Source: an uncultured Bacteroides sp. (GTDB taxonomy: Bacteria > Bacteroidota > Bacteroidia > Bacteroidales > Bacteroidaceae). Taken from it: DNA of 64,000 nucleotides. The translations under genes were made by a program, and so were the position numbers. Below, in pieces: positions 35,130 to 44,808 of the stretch. Where the stretch lies: assembly GCA_902492205.1 (NCBI GenBank), contig CABUKU010000012.1:36218-100217 (forward strand). Reading direction: 5' to 3'. Below the pieces are notes generated by a model. The model saw nothing but the letters and a program-made list of their open reading frames with translations, did not search any database and was not told the origin of the DNA. How positions within the stretch are numbered: position 1 is the first letter of the stretch; the number at the start of each line of letters is the position of its first letter.

Positions 35130-36371
35130 ATGAAACAGTTGCTTTTATCGTGTATATTCAGTTGGGGATTATTCTTTCTTCCCTCTTCCGTGGAAAACGC
35201 AAATGCCCAAAAAGACCACAAGTTCTGCATTTCAGGTGAGATAGACGGGTTAATGCCGGGCGATACTCTTTCGTTCCAGAAAATTAAGTTTCCATACAAT
35301 GGGGAAGATGGAGAAAGGGCTTTTAATGTGATTGTAAACGAACCGAATAAATTCTCTTATTCAGGCAAACAACCGCATACTCAATATTACCGTATGGAAT
35401 ATAAACCAACTTCAGGAAAATATCAAACGAAGTCAACGCGGGCTTTATCCATTATTATGGAAGAAGGAGATTATCAGTTAAAGGGAACAACCGATTTCAT
35501 ATATAACAGTACTATCAGCGGTGGTTTTTATGATACCCCTTTACTGAAAGAGATATTACACATGCAAGACTCTTTAGAAATCATGCGGTCAAAATATATA
35601 ATAATTATAGAAGAGGCAAGAGCAAACAATAACACAGAAAAAAGCAAAGAATATATTGATAAGTTCAATCGTTTTCATGATACTCATAAAGAAGCTTATG
35701 CCGCTTTACGGAAAAAGAAAAAAGAATTAACAGCAAACAACCCGTCGTCTACTTGGGTTATTGTAGATTATCTGAAAAAAGTTTCTTATGCTTCCCCCGA
35801 AGAAATAAAATCTGTTCTTTCTAACATGAATCCAAAAGCACAAAGCAGTTATTACGGACAAAGACTTCAACAAGAGATAGAGATAATAGAAAAACTTGCA
35901 CCGGGCAATGAAGCCCCTTTCTTTTCCGTTACTACCATTGACGGAAAAAGAATAACCTCTGACGATACCAAAGGCAAATATCTTCTTTTATATCATTGGG
36001 GACTTTGCCCCGGCTCTATTTCTATTGATAAACAGGTCACTGCCCTCTATGAAAAATATAAGGAGCATCTTTTCGTTGTTGGAATAACAGACGATATGCA
36101 AACTATTCATAAAGCGAATAAAGAAGCCAAGGAAGACGATGAGATATTAGGCATGAAGTTGAAACCCGTCCTTGAAAATATGGTAATGCATCCTTGGCCT
36201 GAAGTAGAAAGTAGTGGGGATAACCACAAAATCATAAAAGACTTCGCTTTTGCAGGCTTACCGTACTTTGTGTTCATCTCTCCGGAAGGAAAGATAATCG
36301 AACGGGATTTTCATAAGGCTTATGAGAAAGCAAAAGAAGTGATGAAGTCTGAATTCGATAAAATGCAGTAA
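35130..36371 (+). CDS. Secreted TlpA/AhpC-like thioredoxin-fold protein lacking the second active-site cysteine
   Basis: This 413-residue protein has a signal peptide (to about residue 27, NANAQ). A DUF4369-like N-terminal beta domain follows (CISGEIDGLMPGDTLSF), then a helical linker (about 140-250) and a C-terminal thioredoxin fold (APFFSVTTIDGKRITSDD...KYLLLYHWGLCPGS; YFVFISPEGKIIERDF). The expected CxxC is CPGS (Cys293, Ser296), so ordinary disulfide exchange is unlikely. Such proteins are common in the Bacteroides periplasm. Its stop abuts the stop of the convergent patatin gene with no spacer. Confidence 0.78.
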   Translation: MKQLLLSCIFSWGLFFLPSSVENANAQKDHKFCISGEIDGLMPGDTLSFQKIKFPYNGEDGERAFNVIVNEPNKFSYSGKQPHTQYYRMEYKPTSGKYQTKSTRALSIIMEEGDYQLKGTTDFIYNSTISGGFYDTPLLKEILHMQDSLEIMRSKYIIIIEEARANNNTEKSKEYIDKFNRFHDTHKEAYAALRKKKKELTANNPSSTWVIVDYLKKVSYASPEEIKSVLSNMNPKAQSSYYGQRLQQEIEIIEKLAPGNEAPFFSVTTIDGKRITSDDTKGKYLLLYHWGLCPGSISIDKQVTALYEKYKEHLFVVGITDDMQTIHKANKEAKEDDEILGMKLKPVLENMVMHPWPEVESSGDNHKIIKDFAFAGLPYFVFISPEGKIIERDFHKAYEKAKEVMKSEFDKMQ

Positions 36372-37211
36372 TCATTTAAAAGCAGCAAACTGCTCGGCGC
36401 ACCGATAGCCTTCTTCGTAGAAGCAGGTCAGTTTCCTGATGTCTTTCTCAATCCTGTCCACCATGACAGGTTTAACGGGACGGATTACTTTTATCTTTCC
36501 CTCGTCTTCGAGACGTTCCACCATTTCGAGCTGTTTGTTATATACCCTGCAACGACGGCTGAGCGCCACGCGCAAACGGGGGTATTTCTTATATATGAAG
36601 TGAGGGATTTTCATATCCTTGGCATTCTTGCGATAGCCACGGTTGCGGGTAAGCACCACCACATTGTGTTCATAGCCCTGATTCATGGCACGTTCCAAAG
36701 GAATGGAATCTACAATGCCGCCATCGAGCATGGGAACGTTATCCACATAAGTAATGGGGCATACATAAGGCAAGCTGCTCGATGCACGAACAATATCTAT
36801 CACCCGTGCCTTGTCCTCTTTCTCCTCAAAATAGTTTGCCGTACCTGTCAGGCAATTAGTTGTCACCATCTCAAAACGTCCCGGATTAGAGAAATAAGCA
36901 TCATAGTCATAAGGAAGAATATGTTCGGGAAACTCGCTGAACAAGAGGTCGAAATCCATGATGTTGCGTTTCTTCCAAAGATAGCGCACTCCTATATAAT
37001 TATACTTTTCTAGCAAATCAATGTTACTGAACTTGGCACGTCCGCGCTGACCTGACATATAGGAAAGCCCGTTGCATGCTCCCGCCGATACCCCGATGGT
37101 ATATGGAAAACGAATTCCCTTATCCATAAAATAATCGAGAACTCCGCAGGTGAATACTCCGCGCATACCTCCTCCTTCGAGCACTAATCCGGTAGTGTTG
37201 TTTATTGTCAT
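36372..37211 (-). CDS. Patatin-like phospholipase
   Basis: This 279-residue protein has all patatin marks: oxyanion loop LEGGGMRGVF (residues 11-20), nucleophile elbow GVSAG with Ser42, and catalytic Asp163 in MLDGGIVDS. The Ser-Asp dyad hydrolyses lipid acyl esters. There is no signal peptide or membrane segment, so it is probably cytoplasmic. It lies 39 bases downstream of the antiporter gene on the same strand and may be cotranscribed with it. Confidence 0.9.
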   Translation of the reverse strand: MTINNTTGLVLEGGGMRGVFTCGVLDYFMDKGIRFPYTIGVSAGACNGLSYMSGQRGRAKFSNIDLLEKYNYIGVRYLWKKRNIMDFDLLFSEFPEHILPYDYDAYFSNPGRFEMVTTNCLTGTANYFEEKEDKARVIDIVRASSSLPYVCPITYVDNVPMLDGGIVDSIPLERAMNQGYEHNVVVLTRNRGYRKNAKDMKIPHFIYKKYPRLRVALSRRCRVYNKQLEMVERLEDEGKIKVIRPVKPVMVDRIEKDIRKLTCFYEEGYRCAEQFAAFK

Positions 37212-37250
37212 TGCTTGCTGTTTGTTTTAATAGTACAAAAATAGTTCTTT

Positions 37251-39512
37251 TTAATTTTCTTTCTCGGGTGTATGAGGATAAAATGTCACAAAAGAAGGCA
37301 ATAATACCGGGGAAGAGGTATCTTCCGTTAGTTTCTGATAAACTTTGTAACTCAACAGTAACAAACTGTTGCGCTTTTCGAAGACTAAGCCGGACGGTTC
37401 GGCAAACTCTTTCAACAGAATACGGTCCCGGTATCGCTGTACCAATGCAAAAACTTGCTTCATGAAATCCTCGTTTCCACTCTTAAACAAATAAATGGTC
37501 ATAGTGTTTTGAGTATTCTCCATGACAGAAACCAGATAAGGAAGCAAGAACTCGTCCATATCACCTCCGAGAACCATATATAAGTGTTCCACCTTGGATG
37601 AACCGCGATTGACGTAAACAGCAACGGGGCAAGTTACATTCTCTATTATTTCCTGAATCTTTTCACGGAACAGCCCACCCGGCAAGCCCAGACTTTTTTT
37701 TCCGATGAACCGCATAAAAGAGGTAATCAAAGGAAACATAGGCGATTTAACATCGCCTGCCACTTCACTGCGCAGTTTATACCCTCCACCAAGCAACAGT
37801 AAGTCCACTTTTTCGTCATCGGCAAGCTTCACCATTTCGGATGTCAGTTTATCCGTCACTTTATATCGTTCGTCTACATTTATCTTTAGCCTGTTCGCTT
37901 CTTTCCCTATCAGGGAAAAACTTTCTTTTGCATATTGCTCCGCTTTTGCCGGGTTCAGGTCAGTACCCAATGTATAATGGGCTGCAATCACTTGAGTGTT
38001 TCCCAGTTCCTTGCCAAAGAGCAAACGGTAAATGGATAACAAATCCTTTCCGGTTTGCGGACGTCCGAAGAATAACAACAGTTTCTTTTTGGTATCGGTC
38101 ACTGCTCCCCCTTCCTTTTTCAGGAATAACTTCTCTACCAAAGCAAGCAAAGGGGTTGTCATGAAAGTGGTTACTAAAGCCATTATCACCAATATGACAA
38201 AGATTGAAGGCGGCAACACTCCCATTTCATAACCAATGTTTAAAGCAACAAGTTCCATCAATCCGCGGGTGTTCATCAATGTGCCGATCGTCAGACTGTC
38301 TTTCCAACTCTCGCCAACCAACCGGGCTGCAATGGCACATCCTCCGAATTTCCCTGCAATAGCCACCACAACAAGCAGCACACACACTCCCCACAGTTGA
38401 GGAGTATCAATCAAACCTATCTCGGTATGCAATCCTGTATATGCGAAGAACAAAGGAAGAAAGAAAACCAATGAAACGTCTTCCACTTTCTCCATCATCA
38501 CTTTGCGGAAACCGAAGTTGGAAGGCATCACCACGCCTGCCATGAAAGCACCAAACAAAGCATGGATGCCTATTATCTCCGTAGTAGTGGCGGAGAGTAT
38601 CAATATAAGGAAGATGAAACTGACAAACGTTTTGTTTATAACCTCTTTATTGGCATACATGTTTCCTACTTTCTTAAGGAAAGGACGGATAACATAGAAC
38701 ATCACCACTATGTAAATGGCTGTAAACAAGACGGCATAGAGCGCACTGGCAAAAGTTCCGGCTTTGGCAATGGCAATAACCACGGCAAGCAAGCACCAAG
38801 CGGTTACATCATCATTGGCAGCCGAAGCGATAGTCAATATTCCCAATGGTGTCTTTGTCATGTTCCGTTCCTGTATGATACGCGCCAGTACGGGAAAGGC
38901 GGTTATACTCATGGATATGCCTATAAACAAGGCAAACGGCAAGAAGGTGGTATGCGCAGCGGCATATTCCTCATACACCCAATAGGAAGCAACTATTCCA
39001 AGAAAAAAGGGAACGAGAATCCCTGCATGGCTGATAACGAGTGTTTCGTTTATCTTATTCTTCAACACCCCGAAATCCAGCTCCATGCCTATGACAAACA
39101 TGAAAAGTATCAATCCTATCTGGCTTATCAATTCCAGATTGGTAAGCGAGTCGGGGCGGAAAATAAAACCGAATACCTCCGGGAAGAAATATCCCAAGAG
39201 CGAAGGACCGAGAACAATACCGGCAACAATCTCTCCTATCACGCCGGGCTGACCTATATATTTAAACAGAAAAGAAAAAATGCGGACGGCAACAAGCACT
39301 ACTATGATCTGAATCAAAAGGATAGACATAGGGTGGGAAAGGTTGTCCAACACAACATGCCTGAACATATCAAAAGCGCTTCCCTCTACAAGCACAGGAG
39401 CTTTTCCCAAATGGCTGAAGCGCTCACCTTCATGGATAGCTACATAAATGAGACCGCCAAACAGCAGTAACATAAGCATATAAATGCAGTAGTTCTTTTT
39501 GCTCTTTTTCAT
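37251..39512 (-). CDS. Cation:proton antiporter (CPA2 family) with C-terminal USP-like domain
   Basis: From ATG 39512 the protein has 753 residues. There are about 13 hydrophobic segments in the first ~440 residues, with CPA2 features (GEIVAGIVLGPSLLG; FMFVIGMELDF; ASAANDDVTAWCLLA, which holds the Asp pair position). A cytoplasmic C-terminal part follows, with two universal-stress-protein-like alpha/beta halves (LLLFFGRPQTGKDLL; DEKVDLLLLGGGYKLRSEV). It likely exchanges Na+ or K+ for H+ in the inner membrane. ATG 39545 is upstream of a -7 box (39533-39540), so the shorter start is preferred. Confidence 0.88.
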   Translation of the reverse strand: MKKSKKNYCIYMLMLLLFGGLIYVAIHEGERFSHLGKAPVLVEGSAFDMFRHVVLDNLSHPMSILLIQIIVVLVAVRIFSFLFKYIGQPGVIGEIVAGIVLGPSLLGYFFPEVFGFIFRPDSLTNLELISQIGLILFMFVIGMELDFGVLKNKINETLVISHAGILVPFFLGIVASYWVYEEYAAAHTTFLPFALFIGISMSITAFPVLARIIQERNMTKTPLGILTIASAANDDVTAWCLLAVVIAIAKAGTFASALYAVLFTAIYIVVMFYVIRPFLKKVGNMYANKEVINKTFVSFIFLILILSATTTEIIGIHALFGAFMAGVVMPSNFGFRKVMMEKVEDVSLVFFLPLFFAYTGLHTEIGLIDTPQLWGVCVLLVVVAIAGKFGGCAIAARLVGESWKDSLTIGTLMNTRGLMELVALNIGYEMGVLPPSIFVILVIMALVTTFMTTPLLALVEKLFLKKEGGAVTDTKKKLLLFFGRPQTGKDLLSIYRLLFGKELGNTQVIAAHYTLGTDLNPAKAEQYAKESFSLIGKEANRLKINVDERYKVTDKLTSEMVKLADDEKVDLLLLGGGYKLRSEVAGDVKSPMFPLITSFMRFIGKKSLGLPGGLFREKIQEIIENVTCPVAVYVNRGSSKVEHLYMVLGGDMDEFLLPYLVSVMENTQNTMTIYLFKSGNEDFMKQVFALVQRYRDRILLKEFAEPSGLVFEKRNSLLLLSYKVYQKLTEDTSSPVLLPSFVTFYPHTPEKEN

Positions 39513-39532
39513 CGTGTTTATAGAATTAGGCT

Positions 39533-39582
39533 CAAATATAAACACAAATTCGTAACATGTTGTTCATATTTTACTATCTTTG
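39533..39582. promoter_or_regulatory. Divergent promoter region (antiporter and C1 peptidase)
   Basis: There are two -7 boxes: TATATTTG on the minus strand (39533-39540), 20 bases before the antiporter ATG, and TATCTTTG on the plus strand (39575-39582), 33 bases before the peptidase ATG. Neither has a clear -33 TTTG. Confidence 0.45.
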
Positions 39583-39615
39583 TCGGCATCGTAAAAAACA
39601 TATTTAATATTTATT

Positions 39616-40809
39616 ATGAAGAAAACCATACTTATCGCAGCGTTGGGCTTAGTATGTTTCAGCGCAACGGCCAAAGACAACAAAAAGAAAGCAGCAGACG
39701 AAGGCTTTGTTTTCACAACTGTAAAAGAAAACCCTATCACAAGTGTTAAGAACCAGAACCGAAGCAGCACTTGCTGGAGCTTCTCAACCATCGGTTTCCT
39801 TGAATCCGAATTGCTCCGCAAAGGCAAAGGCGAATACGATTTAAGTGAAATGTTTGTTGTTCACAACACAATGACAGACCGTGCCGTTAATTACGTACGT
39901 CTTCACGGAAGCAGTTCATTTGCACCGGGTGGAAGCTGTTATGATGTTATTTACTGTATGAAAAACTACGGAATGGTTCCTCAAGAAGCTATGCCGGGCA
40001 TCATGTATGGAGACTCGCTTCCTGTTCACAATGAAATAGATGCAGTGGCAGGCGGTTATGTAGATGCTATCGCCAAAGGCAAACTTACGAAACTGACTCC
40101 GGTATGGAAAGAAGGTTTGAGTGCCGTATATGACACATACCTCGGCAAATGCCCGGAACAGTTCACTTATAAAGGCAAGACTTACACTCCGAAATCATTT
40201 GCTGCAGAACTTGGTTTGAATGCAGACGACTATGTTTCACTGACTTCATATACTCATCATCCTTTCTACGAAAAGTTCTCTCTTGAAATTGAAGACAACT
40301 GGCGTAACGGCATGTCATACAACTTGCCGATAGATGAATTGATGGAAGTATTTGACTATGCAATCAACAACGGTTACACAATTGCTTGGGGTGCCGACGT
40401 GAGCGAAGTAGGTTTTAACCGCGACGGTATCGCTGTTATGCCGGATGCTGCAAAAGGCGCGGAACTTACAGGCTCCGACATGGCACGCTGGACAGGCATG
40501 ACTGCTGCCGATAAGAAGAAAGAACTTACCGCCAAACCACTTCCCGAAATGAACGTAACTCAGGAAATGCGTCAGGCAGCTTTCGATAACTGGGAAACAA
40601 CAGACGACCACGGTATGCAAATCTATGGTATTGCCAAAGACCAAAACGGCAAAGAATACTATATGGTAAAGAATTCTTGGGGTACAAACAGCAAATACAA
40701 AGGTATTTGGCACGCTTCCAAGGCTTATGCCAAATATAAAACAATGAACATCGTGCTCCACAAGGATGCTATTCCCGAAGCTATTGCAAAGAAATTAGGA
40801 ATCAAGTAA
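39616..40809 (+). CDS. C1-family cysteine peptidase (bleomycin hydrolase/aminopeptidase C type), exported
   Basis: This 397-residue protein has a signal peptide (MKKTILIAALGLVCFSATAK). The papain-type catalytic residues are clear: Gln47, then Cys53 in SSTCWSFS, His332 in DDHGMQIYG and Asn353 in VKNSWGTN. The long insertion and overall plan resemble bleomycin hydrolase/PepC aminopeptidases rather than classical papain. Unlike cytoplasmic PepC it carries an export signal, so it probably trims peptides in the periplasm. It is followed by a terminator-like hairpin. Confidence 0.9.
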   Translation: MKKTILIAALGLVCFSATAKDNKKKAADEGFVFTTVKENPITSVKNQNRSSTCWSFSTIGFLESELLRKGKGEYDLSEMFVVHNTMTDRAVNYVRLHGSSSFAPGGSCYDVIYCMKNYGMVPQEAMPGIMYGDSLPVHNEIDAVAGGYVDAIAKGKLTKLTPVWKEGLSAVYDTYLGKCPEQFTYKGKTYTPKSFAAELGLNADDYVSLTSYTHHPFYEKFSLEIEDNWRNGMSYNLPIDELMEVFDYAINNGYTIAWGADVSEVGFNRDGIAVMPDAAKGAELTGSDMARWTGMTAADKKKELTAKPLPEMNVTQEMRQAAFDNWETTDDHGMQIYGIAKDQNGKEYYMVKNSWGTNSKYKGIWHASKAYAKYKTMNIVLHKDAIPEAIAKKLGIK

Positions 40810-40846
40810 TTGTTCCTGCTTCCTATAATAACTTATAAAACAGAAG

Positions 40847-40890
40847 AATCTGTATTCATCTTTACCGGTGGGTACAGATTTTTCTTCTTT
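40847..40890 (+). terminator. Terminator after the C1 peptidase
   Basis: AATCTGTA (40847-40854) pairs with TACAGATT (40873-40880) and is followed by a T-rich tail (TTTCTTCTTT). Confidence 0.65.
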
Positions 40891-40919
40891 ACGTCCTCAG
40901 AATAACAAACTAAAAAAAA

Positions 40920-41621
40920 ATGAAAGGATTACGAACAATAAAGCCATCAACCGTTATCTCACTGTTACTTATTTTAATCGCGCCCGCTAAAGTATGTGCG
41001 CAAGAGTTTTTTATCAATGCCGACTTTGTGAGCAGCAGCATCTGGAGAGGTATGAAATGCAGGGATGCAAGTGTTGAGCCCACATTAGGATTTACCGTAG
41101 GCGGCTTTACCGTTTATGCATGGGGAAGTACCGAATTCAAATCAAACAGCAATGAAATAGACCTTTATCTGGATTATGAGTACAAAGGTTTTAAAGTAGG
41201 TATCGGCGATTACTTCTCTCAAGACGGTGAGCAACCCGGCTTTTTCAATTATAAGTCACATTCCACTTTTCACACCATTGAGTTTTATGCCGGTTACACT
41301 TTTTCCGAAAAGTTTCCGTTATCCCTTACATGGAACACTATCTTTGCAGGGAATGATTACAAAGAGAACGGAAAGCGGGCCTACTCAACCTATATAGAGG
41401 CCGCTTATCCGTTCACGATAAAAGGAGTGGATTTGAAAGCCGAAGTAGGTTTTACGCCGTGGGAAGGTGATTACTCCGACAAATTCAATGTTACCAACAT
41501 CGGGCTTTCTGCTACCAAAGCTGTTAAAATAACCGATGCGTTCTCCCTACCTATCTCTGCAAAACTGATAGCTAATCCTTTCGAGGATAAACTATATTTC
41601 GTATTCGGAGTGAGCTTATAA
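40920..41621 (+). CDS. Small outer-membrane beta-barrel-like protein
   Basis: This 233-residue protein has a signal peptide ending KVCAQ. The rest alternates polar and aromatic/hydrophobic residues in beta-strand patterns (GFTVYAWGSTEF, NEIDLYLDYEY, FHTIEFYAGYTF) and ends in Leu after a Phe-rich strand (YFVFGVSL), as outer-membrane barrels do. No enzyme motif is seen. It probably is a porin-like or structural barrel; the specific family is not identified. The ATG is preceded by an A-run. Confidence 0.7.
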   Translation: MKGLRTIKPSTVISLLLILIAPAKVCAQEFFINADFVSSSIWRGMKCRDASVEPTLGFTVGGFTVYAWGSTEFKSNSNEIDLYLDYEYKGFKVGIGDYFSQDGEQPGFFNYKSHSTFHTIEFYAGYTFSEKFPLSLTWNTIFAGNDYKENGKRAYSTYIEAAYPFTIKGVDLKAEVGFTPWEGDYSDKFNVTNIGLSATKAVKITDAFSLPISAKLIANPFEDKLYFVFGVSL

Positions 41622-41642
41622 GTTGCACCACTCTCAAAAGGC

Positions 41643-44600
41643 TTAATTATCCTTTGGCTTCTTCTTTGTTAAATACTTCTCCTGTATATTCTGCATCAAC
41701 TCATAAAAGTTTGGAATATAGACAGTAGCAAAGATTGTATTCATTGCCATACCGAACACGACGGCAGCACCCAATGACAAACGGCTGTTTGCCCCGGCTC
41801 CCGTTGCAAACAACAACGGCATAACTCCGAGCACAAAAGCAAAGGAAGTCATCAGGATAGGGCGAAGGCGGACATGTCCTGCTTCATAAGCCGCCTCACG
41901 TATCGGGTTGCCCTGAGCACGGTAATCACGGGCGAACTCTACAATCAAGATACCGTTCTTGGCCGAAAGAGCGATGAGCAAGATAATACCGATCTGCGTG
42001 TAGATGCTCACCGGGATGCCCATCACCCAACAACCGATAACGGCACCGAGCAGTGCAACCGGAATACCCATGACGGCAGCTACCGGGCTTGTCCAGCTCT
42101 CATATTGCGCAGCGAGTACAAGGAAAGCAACAAGCATCGCCATAATGAGGATAATGGTAGTGGTGCTTCCCGCTTTGGTTTCCTGATAAGCAACGGAAGT
42201 CCACTCATACCCGAACTCGTTGCCCAACTGCTGTTTGATAAGCTGCTCCATAGCCTGAATACCTTCGCTCGAACTATGCCCCGGAGCCACGTTGCAAGTA
42301 ATGGCTGCCGTGGAGTACATGTTGTAACGGTTTATCTGATCCATGCCCAACTGTTCCTGTATCTCTGTGAAAGAAGAGAATGGAACCATGTCTCCCTGAG
42401 AGTTGGAAATACTCAGTTTCAACACATCATCAATTACTTTCTGTGCCTGTTCGCCTGCTTCGATCTTAACCTGATAAATACGCCCGAACTGCACATAGTC
42501 ATTTACATAAGCCGCTCCCATGTAATACCCCAAAGCGGAGAACACATCGTTCATCCCGATGCCCATGAACTGCACTTTATCACGGTCTATATTTAAGTAG
42601 TATTGGGGCACATTTGCCTGATACATACTCGACAGCCCTACGATAGCAGGCTGTGAATGATAATTGGCAAGCAGAGTTTCGACAGCCCGTTGCATTTCCG
42701 TCGAACCTAAGTTCCGGCGGTCTTCCAACTGTAACTGCAAACCGCCCGAAGCTCCCAAACCCGGAATAGCGGGAGGAACCATGCCAAAGACTTCGGCTTC
42801 CTGTATGCCGTAAGCCATTTCATTGAAACGGTTTACCAGAGCTTGCGCCGTGTGTGCTTTGCCTTTCCGTTCTTTCCAGTTCTTCAACACCACAAAGAAT
42901 GTTCCCGAGTTTGATTGCTCGCCGCCTCCCATAATGGAAAAGCCGCTAATGCCTATATAAGTTTTTACTTCGGGATAGGAAGAGAGGATTTCACCAATCT
43001 GCCTGCCTACTGCCTGAGTGCGTTCAAGACTGGCTGCCGGAGGCAACTGAACGGCAGCAATGAAATAACCGTCGTCTTCTTCGGGGATGAAAGTTGTGGG
43101 CCACTTCATAAATAGCAAAACTGCAACCGCCGTTATCAACGCATAAGAGAAGAAAGCAATGACGGGACGTTTCAAAAGCCATTGCACCACACCGTCATAA
43201 GCTCCCTGTGTCTTGTCATATCCTTTGTTGAACCATTTATAGACAAAGAAGTTGGACGGTTCGTTCTTCTTCAGGAACAAAGCACAGAGTGCCGGTGTCA
43301 AGGTCAAGGAATTGAATCCGCTGAGCAGAGTGGATGCGGCGATTGTCAAAGCAAACTGTTTATACAACTGTCCGGAGATACCGCTTACCAATGTTGTGGG
43401 AATGAACACCGCCAACAGTACTAACACCGTTCCCACAATCGGGCCTGTGATTTCTCCCATTGCAGCCGTCACCGCTTCTTTCGGATCGGAGTATTTCCCG
43501 GAGTCGAGCAAGCGGGAAGCGTTCTCCACCACCACAATGGCATCATCCACCACAATGGCTATGGCAAGTATCAAGCCAAACAGAGTTAATGTATTAATGG
43601 AGAAACCAAGTGCAGCCATTACCGCCAGCGTTCCGATTAATGACACCGGAATGGTCAACGCCGGAATAATCACCGCACGGAAGTTCTGCAGGAACAAGAA
43701 GATTACCAATACCACAAGAGCAGTCGTTTCGAGGAAAGTAACCAGAACTTCATCAATGGAAGCATTGACAACATCGGTTGTGTCGAGTGTCACCTGATAG
43801 TTTACCCCTGCGGGAAAGTTCTCGGCAAGTTCTTTCATCTTTGCTTTCACTCCCTTCGATACATCCAAAGAGTTGGAACCCGGCAACTGGTAAATAGCAA
43901 TGGCGGCCGTAGGTTTGCCTGCCAACTGCGACACCACTCCATAAGAAGCACTGCCGAGATCTATCTTGGCCACATCTTTCAGCCGAAGCATCTTCCCACC
44001 GTTCTCTACCCGAAGTATGATATTACCGAATTCCTCCGGTGAGTCAAGTCTTCCTTTTACCGTCAGGGTATATTGATTGGCATTATCACTGCCTTCCCCG
44101 ATAGATTGCCCCACATAACCGGGAGACACTTCCACATTCTGCGTGGCAATGGCCTGATACACTTGCTGAGGCGTGAGGTTACGGATGCGCATGGCTTCGG
44201 GATCGAGCCAAACGCGCATACTGTAATCTCCTGCTCCCATTACATTGACCGCACCTACTCCCGGCACACGGGTAAGTTGGTCTACAAGGTTCAGCTTGGC
44301 ATAGTTTGTCAGGTAAAGCCCGTCATAGACAGCCTCATCGCTTGTCATGGTGAGGAACATTACAATATTGGACGACTGTTTCTGCACCGTCACTCCCTGC
44401 ACTATGACAGGTTCGGGCAAGCTGCTTTGAGCCACGCTTACACGATTCTGCACCTGCACGGTAGCCATATCTATATCTGTGCCGACGGCAAAAGTAATTG
44501 TCAGCGAATAAGCTCCCGAACCGGAAGAGTTGGAACTCATGTAAAGCATGCCGTCCACTCCGTTTACCTGCTGCTCGATAGGAATACCCACCGTCTGTGC

Positions 44601-44774
44601 CACCGTCTCGGCATTAGCTCCCGGATAGAAAGCCGATACCTGAACCGTAGGCGGAGTAATTTCAGGATATTGCGCTATCGGTAATATATTTAATGTAACC
44701 AATCCGGCCACCACAAACAGCAGCGCAAGCACTGTGGCGAATATAGGCCGGTTGATGAAGAACTTCGAGAACAT
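41643..44774 (-). CDS. RND multidrug efflux permease (HAE1/AcrB type)
   Basis: This 1043-residue inner-membrane pump has the usual length for the family. It has two halves, each with six membrane helices and a large periplasmic loop. The proton-relay acidic pair is in ILAIAIVVDDAIVVVENASR, and the N-terminus FFINRPIFATVLALLFVVAGL is typical. It exports drugs or bile-like compounds with the adaptor and outer-membrane factor encoded upstream in the same operon. Its ATG is 5 bases after the adaptor stop; the intervening sequence is part of a short repeat. Confidence 0.96.
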   Translation of the reverse strand: MFSKFFINRPIFATVLALLFVVAGLVTLNILPIAQYPEITPPTVQVSAFYPGANAETVAQTVGIPIEQQVNGVDGMLYMSSNSSGSGAYSLTITFAVGTDIDMATVQVQNRVSVAQSSLPEPVIVQGVTVQKQSSNIVMFLTMTSDEAVYDGLYLTNYAKLNLVDQLTRVPGVGAVNVMGAGDYSMRVWLDPEAMRIRNLTPQQVYQAIATQNVEVSPGYVGQSIGEGSDNANQYTLTVKGRLDSPEEFGNIILRVENGGKMLRLKDVAKIDLGSASYGVVSQLAGKPTAAIAIYQLPGSNSLDVSKGVKAKMKELAENFPAGVNYQVTLDTTDVVNASIDEVLVTFLETTALVVLVIFLFLQNFRAVIIPALTIPVSLIGTLAVMAALGFSINTLTLFGLILAIAIVVDDAIVVVENASRLLDSGKYSDPKEAVTAAMGEITGPIVGTVLVLLAVFIPTTLVSGISGQLYKQFALTIAASTLLSGFNSLTLTPALCALFLKKNEPSNFFVYKWFNKGYDKTQGAYDGVVQWLLKRPVIAFFSYALITAVAVLLFMKWPTTFIPEEDDGYFIAAVQLPPAASLERTQAVGRQIGEILSSYPEVKTYIGISGFSIMGGGEQSNSGTFFVVLKNWKERKGKAHTAQALVNRFNEMAYGIQEAEVFGMVPPAIPGLGASGGLQLQLEDRRNLGSTEMQRAVETLLANYHSQPAIVGLSSMYQANVPQYYLNIDRDKVQFMGIGMNDVFSALGYYMGAAYVNDYVQFGRIYQVKIEAGEQAQKVIDDVLKLSISNSQGDMVPFSSFTEIQEQLGMDQINRYNMYSTAAITCNVAPGHSSSEGIQAMEQLIKQQLGNEFGYEWTSVAYQETKAGSTTTIILIMAMLVAFLVLAAQYESWTSPVAAVMGIPVALLGAVIGCWVMGIPVSIYTQIGIILLIALSAKNGILIVEFARDYRAQGNPIREAAYEAGHVRLRPILMTSFAFVLGVMPLLFATGAGANSRLSLGAAVVFGMAMNTIFATVYIPNFYELMQNIQEKYLTKKKPKDN

Positions 44775-44808
44775 CTTTTTTAGTGATTAGTGGTTAGTGA
44801 TGAGTGAT
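44775..44808. repeat. GTGATTAG stutter at the adaptor/permease junction
   Basis: Near-identical units (agtgatta, gtggttag, tgatgagtgatta) cover the end of the adaptor gene and the permease start region. The last residues of the adaptor (NHSSLTTNH) are encoded by this repeat. A similar stutter precedes tyrA at 14035-14095. Confidence 0.65.

Noticed and set aside
38562..39470. 302-codon plus-strand open frame antisense to the antiporter gene
   Set aside because: Composition is that of a reverse-complement shadow (rich in His, Tyr, Gln, Lys with no domain), and the antiporter on the other strand is clearly real.
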